Source: Acidaminococcus hominis (lineage in GTDB: Bacteria; Bacillota; Negativicutes; Acidaminococcales; Acidaminococcaceae). Taken from it: DNA of 64,000 nt. Numbering within the stretch: the first letter of the stretch is position 1; each line of letters begins with the position of its first letter. Position numbers and translations under genes: made by a program. This document shows positions 1-7,939 of this stretch, piece after piece. The notes below the pieces were generated by a model, which was not told the origin of the DNA, did not search any database, and saw only the letters and a list, made by a program, of their open reading frames with translations. The stretch is from positions 562,639 through 626,638 of the forward strand of contig NZ_OLMM01000005.1 in the NCBI RefSeq assembly GCF_900291475.1. The letters run 5' to 3'.

Positions 1-107
1 CGAAAATCAAAGGAAATATGGGTATCGCCCACTGCGAAGGAACGGTGGACGGCGAGCCGGCGTGCGAAGGGGACTTCTTCTTTGCCCTGGCCGAGAATAA
101 ACAATAA
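1..107 (+). CDS. fabZ: 3-hydroxyacyl-ACP dehydratase FabZ, C-terminal end only
   Basis: The frame is open from the window edge to a TAA at 105-107 and encodes the last 34 residues of a protein whose upstream part lies outside the window. The stretch reading GTVDGEPACEGDFFFAL matches the terminal beta strands of the hot-dog-fold dehydratase FabZ, which acts in type II fatty acid synthesis. It lies 15 bases before lpxA, the usual fabZ-lpxA order of diderm lipid A clusters. A fused LpxC-FabZ protein cannot be excluded because the start is missing. Confidence 0.8.
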   Translation, partial: KIKGNMGIAHCEGTVDGEPACEGDFFFALAENKQ

Positions 108-122
108 AGGTGGAGTGAAAAA

Positions 123-932
123 ATGACAGCAGATTCTACAATGATACATGAGACCGCCATCATTGCACCGGGTGCTGAGATTGGCCCCAATGTCAAAATC
201 GGCCCGTACTCTGTAATTGGGGAACATGTCAAGATTGGCGAAGGTACGGTGATTCATCCCCATGTGGTTGTTACCGGACGGACGATCGTTGGCAAGAATT
301 GCGAATTCTTCCAGGGCGCCAGTGTCGGTGAAGTGCCCCAGGACCTGAAGTACAAGGGTGAAGACACCACCACCATCATTGGTGACCATGTAACCATCCG
401 CGAATGCGCCACCGTCCATCGGGCTGTAGGCGAAGGCAACGAAACCCGCATCGGCAACAACGTACTGATGATGGCCTATACCCATGTGGCCCATAACTGC
501 ATTGTGGGCAACAACGTGATCATGAGCAACGTAGCAACTCTGGCCGGCCACGTAATCGTGGAAGACCGGGCAGTTATCGGCGGGCTCACTGCCGTGCACC
601 AGTTCACCAAAATCGGCCGCAACGCCATGTGCGGCGGTATGAGCCGGATTTCCCAGGACGTGCCTCCCTTTGTGATTGTAGCCGGCAACCCCGCTTACGT
701 AGCAGGGCTCAACAGCGTAGGTATTTCCCGGGCTGGGATTTCCCTGGAAGTCCGGAAAGAACTGAAAAAAGCCTATAAGATTCTCTACAAGAGAGGCCTG
801 TCCCTGCCGGAAGCCATTGAAACCATGGAACAGGAACTGAACAGCTACGAAGAAGTGGAACATTTCATGCGCTTCCTGCGCACGGTAGAAAGAGGCATTT
901 GCCGTTCTTCTTCCCGGGGTCTGCGGGAGTAA
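123..932 (+). CDS. lpxA: UDP-N-acetylglucosamine O-acyltransferase
   Basis: First step of lipid A synthesis in the cytoplasm: transfer of a hydroxyacyl chain from acyl carrier protein to O-3 of UDP-GlcNAc. The 269-residue protein is close to the usual length near 262. Its first two thirds are hexapeptide repeats of a left-handed beta helix (IGPNVKIGPYSVIGE, IGNNVLMMAY). THVAHNC at 120-126 holds the conserved histidines; His124 corresponds to the catalytic base. The helical C-terminal part follows from about residue 195. The start has a GGAG-type site (TGGAGTG) just upstream. It sits between fabZ and lpxI, 6 bases before lpxI, so one transcript is likely. Confidence 0.96.
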   Translation: MTADSTMIHETAIIAPGAEIGPNVKIGPYSVIGEHVKIGEGTVIHPHVVVTGRTIVGKNCEFFQGASVGEVPQDLKYKGEDTTTIIGDHVTIRECATVHRAVGEGNETRIGNNVLMMAYTHVAHNCIVGNNVIMSNVATLAGHVIVEDRAVIGGLTAVHQFTKIGRNAMCGGMSRISQDVPPFVIVAGNPAYVAGLNSVGISRAGISLEVRKELKKAYKILYKRGLSLPEAIETMEQELNSYEEVEHFMRFLRTVERGICRSSSRGLRE

Positions 933-938
933 AAAGGC

Positions 939-1745
939 ATGGATAAAATCTTAGGCGTACTGGCCGGTGTAGGCCACCTGCCGGTGGATGTGGTCCGGGG
1001 CGCCAAAAAGGAAGGGTACCGGACCGTGGTGATTGCCCTGGTGCCCGGCACCCATGAAGACCTGCCCAAAGAAGCAGATGCGTTCTACGCCATCAACATC
1101 GGCAAGGTAGGGAAAATCTTTAAGACCCTCCAGCAGGAAAAGGTGGCCCAGGTCACCATGATCGGCAAGGTCACCAAGGAAATCCTCTACTCCGGGGGCG
1201 TCCTGGTGCCCGACTGGCAGGCGGTGAAACTGCTGATGTCCCTGCCGGACCGCCACGACGATACCATCATGAATGCCCTGGTAAAGAAGCTGGAAGACCT
1301 GAACATCCACGTTATGGACCAGACCCTGTTTCTCCAGGACCTGATGCCCAAGGCCGGTGTGCTCAGTAAACGCAAACCCACCCAGGAAGAATGGGCGGAC
1401 ATGGAATACGGCTTTGACATGGCTAAGAAAATCGGCGGCCTGGACATTGGCCAAACCGTAGTGGTAAAGAACAAAGCCATTTTGGCCGTGGAAGCCATTG
1501 AAGGCACCGATGCCTGCATCCTCCGGGGCGGCAAGCTGGGCAAAAAGGCCATTGTGGCCAAAACCGCCAAGCCGGCCCAGGATAACCGGTTCGATATGCC
1601 GGGGGTGGGCGTGCGGACCATTGAATCCATGATTGAATCCGGCTGTGCCGGGATTGTCATGGAAGCAGGCCGGACCCTTTTGGTAGAACGGGAAAAAGCC
1701 CTGAAACTGGCAGACGACCACAACATTACCGTGGTAGCCAAATAA
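939..1745 (+). CDS. lpxI: UDP-2,3-diacylglucosamine pyrophosphatase LpxI
   Basis: Hydrolyses UDP-2,3-diacylglucosamine to lipid X and UMP, the step done by LpxH in enterobacteria. LpxI (former DUF1009) is an unrelated enzyme with the same role. The 268 residues fit the family: an N-terminal domain beginning ILGVLAGVGHLPVDV and a C-terminal catalytic domain containing KPAQDNRFDMPGVG. An aspartate in this motif is essential in the Caulobacter enzyme. The ATG follows lpxA after 6 bases. A terminator follows the gene, so this first part of the lipid A cluster ends here; lpxB is about 5 kb further on. Confidence 0.93.
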   Translation: MDKILGVLAGVGHLPVDVVRGAKKEGYRTVVIALVPGTHEDLPKEADAFYAINIGKVGKIFKTLQQEKVAQVTMIGKVTKEILYSGGVLVPDWQAVKLLMSLPDRHDDTIMNALVKKLEDLNIHVMDQTLFLQDLMPKAGVLSKRKPTQEEWADMEYGFDMAKKIGGLDIGQTVVVKNKAILAVEAIEGTDACILRGGKLGKKAIVAKTAKPAQDNRFDMPGVGVRTIESMIESGCAGIVMEAGRTLLVEREKALKLADDHNITVVAK

Positions 1746-1761
1746 AGCATTGCATAAAACA

Positions 1762-1796
1762 GAAGGGTCATGGCTGCGGCCATGGCTCTTTTTTGC
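1762..1796 (+). terminator. Rho-independent terminator after lpxI
   Basis: A stem with arms GGGTCATGGC and GCCATGGCTC around a short loop is followed by a run of six T, 17 bases past the lpxI stop. Confidence 0.8.
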
Positions 1797-1839
1797 TTAA
1801 TTTGGAACAGAAATTCGACTGTCTTTCTAGGATATTCTG

Positions 1840-1848
1840 TGGTACAAT
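1840..1848 (+). promoter_or_regulatory. extended -10 promoter for the nitrilase gene
   Basis: TGG-TACAAT forms an extended -10 about 35 bases before the preferred start. No good -35 lies 17 bases upstream, so this rests on the -10 alone. Confidence 0.4.
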
Positions 1849-1882
1849 AGCCCTAATCTAATATACCATGGGAGGGTATGCT

Positions 1883-2803
1883 GTGAAGGAACTTGAAACC
1901 ATCTGTAAAATTGCTTTGATTCAGGCCACCCCGGTGATGTTTGACAAAACCGCAGGCCTCAAAAAGGCCCTTCAGCTCATTGATACCTGTGCCGCCAAGG
2001 GGGCCAAGCTCATTGTCTTTCCGGAACTTTTTATCCCGGGCTATCCCTTTGGGCTGACCTTTGGCTTCCGGGTAGGCAGCCGCAGCGAAAAGGGCCGGGA
2101 AGACTGGAAAACCTACTACGACAATTCCCTGCTGTCTGACGGACCGGAAATGCAGGAAATTATCGACCGGGCGAAAAAATATGGGGTGTACCTGAGCCTA
2201 GGCTATTCGGAAAAGGACGCCGTAACCGGTACCCTGTACAATTCCAATTTGATGATTGCTCCGGATGGCCAGGCCCTGAACCACCGGAAAATCAAACCCA
2301 CCGGCAGCGAGCGGGTGGTGTGGGGGGACGGAAACCAGGATTACTTCCCCGTTATGGAAACTCCCTGGGGCCCCATGGGGAATTTGATCTGCTGGGAAAG
2401 CTACATGCCCTTGGCCCGGGTGGCCCTGTACCAGCAGGGCATCAGCCTGTACATTTCCCCCAATACCAACGACAACCCGGAATGGCAGGATACCATCCGG
2501 CACATTGCCCTTGAAGGCCGTTGCTACTTTATCAATGCGGACATGGTCTTTGGCCGGAAGGATTACCCCCAAACGGTCAGCGGGGAAGCGGAAATTGCGG
2601 CTCTGCCGGACCTGGTGTGCCGGGGCGGCAGCTGCATCATTGACCCCTACGGCCACCCGGTAACGGAAGTCCTGTGGGACAAGGAAGGCATTTTGTACGC
2701 CGATTTGGATATGCAGCAGGTACCTGCCAGCCGGATGGAATTTGACCCCTGCGGTCACTATTCCCGGCCGGATCTGCTCCAATTGACCGTGAAAAAAGGA
2801 TAA
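1883..2803 (+). CDS. nitrilase-family carbon-nitrogen hydrolase
   Basis: A member of the true nitrilase branch of the C-N hydrolase superfamily, which turns nitriles into acids plus ammonia. The catalytic triad is visible: Glu in LIVFPELFIPGYP, Lys in HRKIKPTGSERVVWG and Cys in GNLICWESYMP. I prefer the GTG at 1883, preceded at six bases by GGGAGGG. An in-frame ATG at 1868 lies upstream of that site and would add five residues. Length is about 306 residues, normal for the family. Its substrate is unknown. Beta-cyanoalanine would yield aspartate and so suit the neighbouring aspD-aspT pair, but that is a guess. It is convergent with aspT and shares its terminator. Confidence 0.85.
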   Translation: MKELETICKIALIQATPVMFDKTAGLKKALQLIDTCAAKGAKLIVFPELFIPGYPFGLTFGFRVGSRSEKGREDWKTYYDNSLLSDGPEMQEIIDRAKKYGVYLSLGYSEKDAVTGTLYNSNLMIAPDGQALNHRKIKPTGSERVVWGDGNQDYFPVMETPWGPMGNLICWESYMPLARVALYQQGISLYISPNTNDNPEWQDTIRHIALEGRCYFINADMVFGRKDYPQTVSGEAEIAALPDLVCRGGSCIIDPYGHPVTEVLWDKEGILYADLDMQQVPASRMEFDPCGHYSRPDLLQLTVKKG

Positions 2804-2814
2804 ATCGCAGAAAC

Positions 2815-2880
2815 AAAAGGACGCCCGTCCTCTTACCTTGGCCAAAGCTGGCTGGGGCAGGAGGGCAGGCGTCCTTTTTA
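2815..2880. terminator. bidirectional terminator between nitrilase and aspT
   Basis: Long stem-loop: AAAAGGACGCC at the left pairs with GGCGTCCTTTT at the right, and inner bases extend the stem. T runs occur on both strands, as expected between convergent genes. Confidence 0.85.
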
Positions 2881-2897
2881 GGGAGTTCGCCTAAGGC

Positions 2898-4628
2898 TTA
2901 TTTCAGAAGAGCCACAATCAGGGGTCCCATCACCGTCAGGAGAATGTTCCCAGCGGCATAGGCCGGTGTGTAGCTTAACGCAAAGACACTGGAGTTGGTT
3001 TCTTCCACCAGGCCGTTTAAGCCGGCCGTAATGGTACCAGCCCCGGTTAAGGAGCCGCAGATATCTACGGGGTCCATATGAAGCACGTATTTGCCGAAGA
3101 ACACGCTGATAAAATGGGGCACAAGGGAAATTACCGCGCCTACAAGCAGCACGGACACGCCCATGGATTTCAGGGCTGACAGGAAGTCCGCCCCGGCGGA
3201 CAGGCCCACAATGGCGATGAAAAGGTTCAGGCCCACGCTCTTCAGGAACCACCGGGTAGCTGCCGGCAGCAGCCCCTTATTCTGGTGCTTGCTCTGGTAC
3301 CAGCCAAAGAACAGGCCGGCAAACAGGGCACCGCCGCCGGAACCCAGGGTAATGGGAACCCTGGCAATATTAATGGAAATGGCCCCAATCAAAAGCCCCA
3401 CCACAATACCCAGGGACAGGAAGCTGACATCTGTATCGTCCCCGGTATCCTTGGCGTAGCCCAGCTGCTTCTGGACCTGGGCCACCATCTTGGGCGGGCC
3501 CGCCAGCACCAGCTGGTCGCCTACCGCAAAGGGAGTGCCCTCCGGCAGGGGAGAACCGTTCCGGGTGGCGGAAACGGTGTAGATGCCCAGTACCGTCAGG
3601 TTCTTCAGTACCTCCTGGGAGAAGCCCTGGGTAAGGAAAATGGTCTTTTTAACCAGGGGCAGGGACAGGCTTTGGGCGTCCAGGATTTCCTGGGCCCCGG
3701 ATTTCTCCACGTCCACCATGGAGGCCAGGGAACCCATAAAGGTCACCCGGTCGCCGCTTTGCAGCACCGTGTCCCCTTTGGGGGGAACTTCCTGGCCGCC
3801 GCGGATGAGCTTTTCCACGGTCAGGGTGTTGTTATGATGGGCTTCCAGGTCTGCCACGGTCTTGCCCACAAAGTTGGTCTTGTCGTCCACCACAAAAGCC
3901 CGGGCCTTGATCAGGCTGACGGTCTGGTCGCCGGCGCTGGCTTCCTTATAATGGATGGCTTCAATTTTCTGTTTGGTGGCTTCTTTCAGGTTGACCCCGC
4001 ACAGGGCCGGCACAATATTCCGGATGAAGATGATGACTCCGGCGGTGCCAAACACGTAGGTCAGGGCGTAGGCCACGGCCATGTTGCTTTGGGCCTGGGC
4101 CAGCTGGGTGCCGGACAGCACTTCCTTCAGGGAAGAATCCGCAGTGCCCAGGACCGCCGACTGGGTCAGGGCTCCGGCGATGATGCCGGCAGCTTCCCCA
4201 GCCTCAATGTGCAGCATAGAGCAGACAATATAGGCTGTGGCAAAGGCCACCACCGCAAAGAATACGGAGAAGATGATAATCTTCACCCCGGAACTTTTCA
4301 GGCTGTTGAAGAAGGAAGGCCCCACCTCGTAGCCAATGGAGAAAATGAACAGGCTGAAGAAGATGGTCTTCACCAGGCCGGAAATCTCAAACCGGCCGTA
4401 GGAGGCCAGGGCCAGGCTGATTAACAGGCCGGCCAGCAGGGTGCCTACCGTGGCGCCCACGTTAAAGGAGCCGATTTTGATTTTCCCCACCCAATAGCCG
4501 ATGGCCAGGCAGAGGAAAATCACAATGGCGGCGTTGCCTAGCAGGTAATGTCCCACATCTCCCGGGAGTACCGCAGCTGCGTGCCGGGTAAACTCCAGGG
4601 CCTCCTGGGACCAGAAAGTCAATGTCAT
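2898..4628 (-). CDS. aspT: aspartate:alanine antiporter, AspT/YidE-YbjL family
   Basis: Inner-membrane exchanger. The 576 residues show the family layout: an N-terminal block of membrane helices (about 15-190), a cytoplasmic region with two TrkA-C-like domains (about 205-370) and a second membrane block (about 385-575). Homologues import L-aspartate in exchange for L-alanine; with decarboxylation inside the cell the cycle exports charge and builds proton-motive force. Co-transcription with aspD, 27 bases upstream on the same strand, supports this substrate over the many uncharacterised YidE-like proteins. The start has a GGAAAGGAAG ribosome site. Confidence 0.85.
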   Translation of the reverse strand: MTLTFWSQEALEFTRHAAAVLPGDVGHYLLGNAAIVIFLCLAIGYWVGKIKIGSFNVGATVGTLLAGLLISLALASYGRFEISGLVKTIFFSLFIFSIGYEVGPSFFNSLKSSGVKIIIFSVFFAVVAFATAYIVCSMLHIEAGEAAGIIAGALTQSAVLGTADSSLKEVLSGTQLAQAQSNMAVAYALTYVFGTAGVIIFIRNIVPALCGVNLKEATKQKIEAIHYKEASAGDQTVSLIKARAFVVDDKTNFVGKTVADLEAHHNNTLTVEKLIRGGQEVPPKGDTVLQSGDRVTFMGSLASMVDVEKSGAQEILDAQSLSLPLVKKTIFLTQGFSQEVLKNLTVLGIYTVSATRNGSPLPEGTPFAVGDQLVLAGPPKMVAQVQKQLGYAKDTGDDTDVSFLSLGIVVGLLIGAISINIARVPITLGSGGGALFAGLFFGWYQSKHQNKGLLPAATRWFLKSVGLNLFIAIVGLSAGADFLSALKSMGVSVLLVGAVISLVPHFISVFFGKYVLHMDPVDICGSLTGAGTITAGLNGLVEETNSSVFALSYTPAYAAGNILLTVMGPLIVALLK

Positions 4629-4655
4629 AGTAACCGCTTCCTTTCCAGGCAGAAC

Positions 4656-6242
4656 TTATTTCTGCTTGAGATATTCCTTGTGGTATTCCTCCAGCAGGTC
4701 CAGAATCCGGCGGCCAATCTTGGCGTAGGCTTCATCAGGCAGGTTGGCCTGGGATACCCGCAGGGTGCCGGAGGGCGCATCAAAGCCCAAGCCTTCCATG
4801 AGGACTACCCCTTCTTCTTCGGACAGCCGCATCAGGAAGTCGATCTGTTCGTAGTTCTTTTCCAGATATTCCCGGAAGGGCTTGTCGTATTTCAGTTCGG
4901 CAATCCGGTAAATATCCAAAATGGTGTAGTACTTGGCGTTGGTGGGAGTGTCATCTTCCGGCACGCCCAGGGTCTTGTACAGGGTATGGTAGCGGTTTGC
5001 CACCAGCTTGTCCGCTTCCGTAAAGTACGGGTCCGGGTCCTTGGCCAGCAGGTGGGTCAGGGCGAACAGCCCCATTTGGATCTGCTGGGGCGTGCTGAGC
5101 CCGCTGGTGTGGTACAGGCCGATGGAACGGCTGTCTGCGTTGATCCGGTCCAGCATGGCCATTTTCCGGGGCTCCAGGGTGACAATGGAGTAGTCGGAAT
5201 CCAGGGTTTTCTTGGTGTCCTCCGGCAGTTTGGCCAACAGGTCATCGTACACGTTTACGTCATGGGCAGCAATGAGCCCCAGCCGCCAGCCGGTGCAGCC
5301 AAACAGTTTGGAGAAGGAGTATACCAGGAGGGTATTGTAGGGAGCCACCCCGTAGACGGAGGTAAAGTCCTTGACGAAGGTGCCGTACACGTCGTCGGTG
5401 ATGACAATCAAATCCTTCCGCTGGTCCGTAATGGTCTTGAACCGTTCCAGGGATTCCTTGCCCAAGGCGTGGGAGCCCGGGTTGGAAGGGTTCACCAGGA
5501 AGAAGGCCTTGATGGACGGATCCAGCAGCTTGTTCATTTCCTCATCGGGGATTTCCCACAGATTGTCTTCCGTGGAGGTCACATTGATTTCCGCCAGCTC
5601 AAAATTGGTCAGCCGGGGAATCTGGATATAGGGGGTGAAGATGGGCATGTTGATGGCAATCTTGTCCCCTTCCTTTAAGAGTCCGTTATGCTTTAAGGAA
5701 TCGAAGATATAGACAATGGCTGCCGTGCCGCCTTCCACCGGGAATACCTTGGTGTGCTGGGCAAGGCCCGTGCCCGGGTACAGGGCTTTTTCCAAATAGG
5801 CGTTCAGTACCTTTTCCGTATTTACCAGGCAGCGGCTGGGCACCGGGTAGTTGTTGCCCACAGCCCCGTTGGCAAATTCCAGGATTACTTCCTGCCGGTC
5901 CAGTTTCAGGGTATCCGCCATATAATCCACGGAAGCCTTGATGAAGTTGTTGACGTCATCGTCTTCCCGGAAAAATTCCTGGAACCGGGTGATAATGCCG
6001 TCCCCTTCAATATAGCCGGCCAGATTCCCGTTGTGGATGGTCCGTTCCGATTCCACTACGCCAAATTCCACCCATTTGCTAAAGGCGAGGCGTCCCAAGG
6101 CATTGATCCAGTTGGGGTTGCCCCGGCCTGCGTTCAAAAACGTCTTATGCTTTTCGTTGCCCTGTGCCAATTTCAGCATTTTGCTGCTGACTTCAAAAGC
6201 GCCTAAAGTTTCCATTTCCCGTTCGTATGCCTTGGTAATCAT
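4656..6242 (-). CDS. aspD: aspartate 4-decarboxylase / aspartate aminotransferase
   Basis: PLP enzyme converting L-aspartate to L-alanine and CO2, often with residual aminotransferase activity. Family features: GRGNPNWINA near the N terminus, FLVNPSNPGSHALG in the middle, and the PLP lysine (about residue 312) in VYSFSKLFGCTGWRLG. I place the start at the ATG at 6242, eight bases after GGGAGGT. An ATG two codons earlier is too close to that site, and the open frame further upstream is not supported. That gives 528 residues, usual for AspD. It heads an aspD-aspT operon like the proton-motive aspartate system of Tetragenococcus. Confidence 0.92.
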   Translation of the reverse strand: MITKAYEREMETLGAFEVSSKMLKLAQGNEKHKTFLNAGRGNPNWINALGRLAFSKWVEFGVVESERTIHNGNLAGYIEGDGIITRFQEFFREDDDVNNFIKASVDYMADTLKLDRQEVILEFANGAVGNNYPVPSRCLVNTEKVLNAYLEKALYPGTGLAQHTKVFPVEGGTAAIVYIFDSLKHNGLLKEGDKIAINMPIFTPYIQIPRLTNFELAEINVTSTEDNLWEIPDEEMNKLLDPSIKAFFLVNPSNPGSHALGKESLERFKTITDQRKDLIVITDDVYGTFVKDFTSVYGVAPYNTLLVYSFSKLFGCTGWRLGLIAAHDVNVYDDLLAKLPEDTKKTLDSDYSIVTLEPRKMAMLDRINADSRSIGLYHTSGLSTPQQIQMGLFALTHLLAKDPDPYFTEADKLVANRYHTLYKTLGVPEDDTPTNAKYYTILDIYRIAELKYDKPFREYLEKNYEQIDFLMRLSEEEGVVLMEGLGFDAPSGTLRVSQANLPDEAYAKIGRRILDLLEEYHKEYLKQK

Positions 6243-6282
6243 GTGCATCGACCTCCCATAATGATATTGTATTGATAACATC

Positions 6283-6311
6283 ATCTTACACCTGGAAAGT
6301 TGTAAAAACAA
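6283..6311 (-). promoter_or_regulatory. candidate promoter of aspD-aspT
   Basis: On the minus strand TTGTTT (6311-6306) and TAAGAT (6288-6283) are 17 bases apart and lie about 40 bases before the aspD start. Both hexamers are imperfect. Confidence 0.4.
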
Positions 6312-6730
6312 TAATAACTATTGATTTGTTCACAGAAAAAATTGACTTTACGAAGGATAAAATGTGCGAGAAATGAAGAATTATGTGAAGATAAAAAAAC
6401 TATATATAAGCTAAAGTACAATAGTGATGAATATATCCCGATTTTTCCCGAAATAAGCGGGATTCAGCATTATTAAAAGTGATGATGTCTTGACAGCAAA
6501 CGTGCCTTAAGACGATTTGGGGAAAGAAAACAATTATTCTGGGAGGGGAAAAATTCTTCAGAATTAACGCAGCGAAAATTTTTCGGCTGCCGGAAAAGAA
6601 GGGGACGGTTACCCTGGCAATGGATTTTGCCCCCCAAGGGCACGAACTCCCCAGGCACCCCTGTTGTACCTATGAAAAAAACGCAGGAAATCCGACCATT
6701 TGGCCCAATTTTGATATTTTATGGAAATAT
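6312..6730. other. long gene-free, partly AT-rich interval between aspD and lpxB
   Basis: I find no credible gene here. The left half is AT-rich, unlike the flanking genes. A weak hairpin (GGCAA/TTGCC) lies near 6616-6640. A TTGACA at 6489 has no matching -10. The stretch probably carries control sites for the divergent genes, but I recognise none. Confidence 0.5.
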
Positions 6731-6760
6731 TTGGAATGGGTCGCCCGGATGTGCTAAAAT
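6731..6760 (+). promoter_or_regulatory. promoter of the lpxB-lptF operon
   Basis: TTGGAA (6731-6736), 18 bases, then TAAAAT (6755-6760) preceded by TGC, an extended -10. Transcription would begin near 6767. That lies past the ATG at 6764 and supports the GTG at 6803 as lpxB start. Confidence 0.6.
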
Positions 6761-6802
6761 ATAATGTACACTTATGTTCGAAACGAGAGAGGAGAAAACA
6801 GG

Positions 6803-7939
6803 GTGACGCGAATCTTCATATCAGCCGGAGAAGCCTCCGGAGATCTTCACGCGGCGGCACTGACCCGGGCCATCCTGGCCCAGGACCCCACGGCCCAGGT
6901 ATTTGGCATGGGCGGGGCTGCGCTGCGGGAAGCCGGCGGCGAAGTGCTGTTTGACTATAAGGATTACAGTGTAATGGGGTTTGTAGAAGTACTGAAGCAG
7001 CTGCCCCGGCTTTTCGCACTGAAAAATGCCTTCAAAAAAGCCATGGAAGAACGGAAGCCGGACGTGTTCGTAACGGTGGATTACCCGGACTTCAATATGC
7101 GGGTGGCCAAGGTGGCCAAAAGCCTGGGTATTCCCGTATTTTCCTACATTCCCCCGTCGGCCTGGGCCTGGCGCCGCAGCCGGGCCAAAATGGTGGCTGG
7201 GTTAGCCACCCGGGTGGCCTGCATCTATCCTTTTGCCTATGATGTGTATAAGGCAGCCGGAGCCCCGGTGGAGTTCGTAGGAAATCCCCTGGTGGATATT
7301 GTAAAACCGGTGCTGACCCCGGAAGAACGGAACCGGAAAATCGGCAAGCGGGAAGGGCACCCGGTGGTGCTGCTGCTTCCGGGCTCCCGGGTAAAGGAAA
7401 TTACCGGGGTGCTTCCGGTGATGCTGAAGGCACTGCCGCTGATCCAAAAGGCCAGGCCGGAGGTGGACTTCATCCTCCAGAAAGCCCCGTCCATTGATAC
7501 GGAGTTGCTGGAGAGTATCCTCAGGACTTCCCCCGTGCCTGTCCGGCTGGTGGAGGGGGACGGCTACGACGTGATGAAAGCGTCGGATGCCGCCCTTGCC
7601 ACCAGCGGTACCGTGACCCTGGAATGTGCCCTGTGCGGTCTGCCCAGCGTCATCTGCTACCGGGCCAGTGCCCTGAGCATAGCCATTGCCCGGCACCTGG
7701 TTTATGTGAAATACATCGGCCTGCCCAACATCCTGGCAGGCAAGGAAATCCTGCCGGAACTGATCCAAGAAAAACTGACACCGGAAAACATGGCTTCCTC
7801 CGTACTGGCGTTTCTTGACCCAGTGGAAGGAAAGACCGTACGCGGGGAGCTGGCCCAAGCCGTTTCCAAGCTGGGCCGGCCAGGTGCCGTAGCGCGCACC
7901 GCCGCCTTGATATTACAGACAGCTAAGGAGAACTCATGA
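6803..7939 (+). CDS. lpxB: lipid A disaccharide synthase
   Basis: Glycosyltransferase (GT19) joining UDP-2,3-diacylglucosamine and lipid X into the lipid A disaccharide at the inner face of the membrane. The protein opens with TRIFISAGEASGDLHAA, the signature LpxB start, and carries SYIPPSAWAWR, LLPGSRVKEI and the donor-site region ATSGTVTLECALCG. I choose the GTG at 6803, eight bases after a GAGAGGAGA site; an ATG at 6764 lies before the likely transcript start. This gives 378 residues, close to the family norm near 382. It overlaps msbA by four bases (ATGA) and heads the long LPS operon. Confidence 0.94.
   Translation: MTRIFISAGEASGDLHAAALTRAILAQDPTAQVFGMGGAALREAGGEVLFDYKDYSVMGFVEVLKQLPRLFALKNAFKKAMEERKPDVFVTVDYPDFNMRVAKVAKSLGIPVFSYIPPSAWAWRRSRAKMVAGLATRVACIYPFAYDVYKAAGAPVEFVGNPLVDIVKPVLTPEERNRKIGKREGHPVVLLLPGSRVKEITGVLPVMLKALPLIQKARPEVDFILQKAPSIDTELLESILRTSPVPVRLVEGDGYDVMKASDAALATSGTVTLECALCGLPSVICYRASALSIAIARHLVYVKYIGLPNILAGKEILPELIQEKLTPENMASSVLAFLDPVEGKTVRGELAQAVSKLGRPGAVARTAALILQTAKENS

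Noticed and set aside
3285-4424. Long plus-strand open frame opposite aspT, and similar ones opposite aspD, msbA and the waaA-lpxK fusion
   Set aside because: Histidine/glycine/glutamine-rich shadow sequence opposite well-identified genes.
6764-6802. ATG at 6764 as the lpxB start
   Set aside because: It lies before the predicted transcription start, has no ribosome site, and would add residues not seen in LpxB; GTG 6803 fits both.
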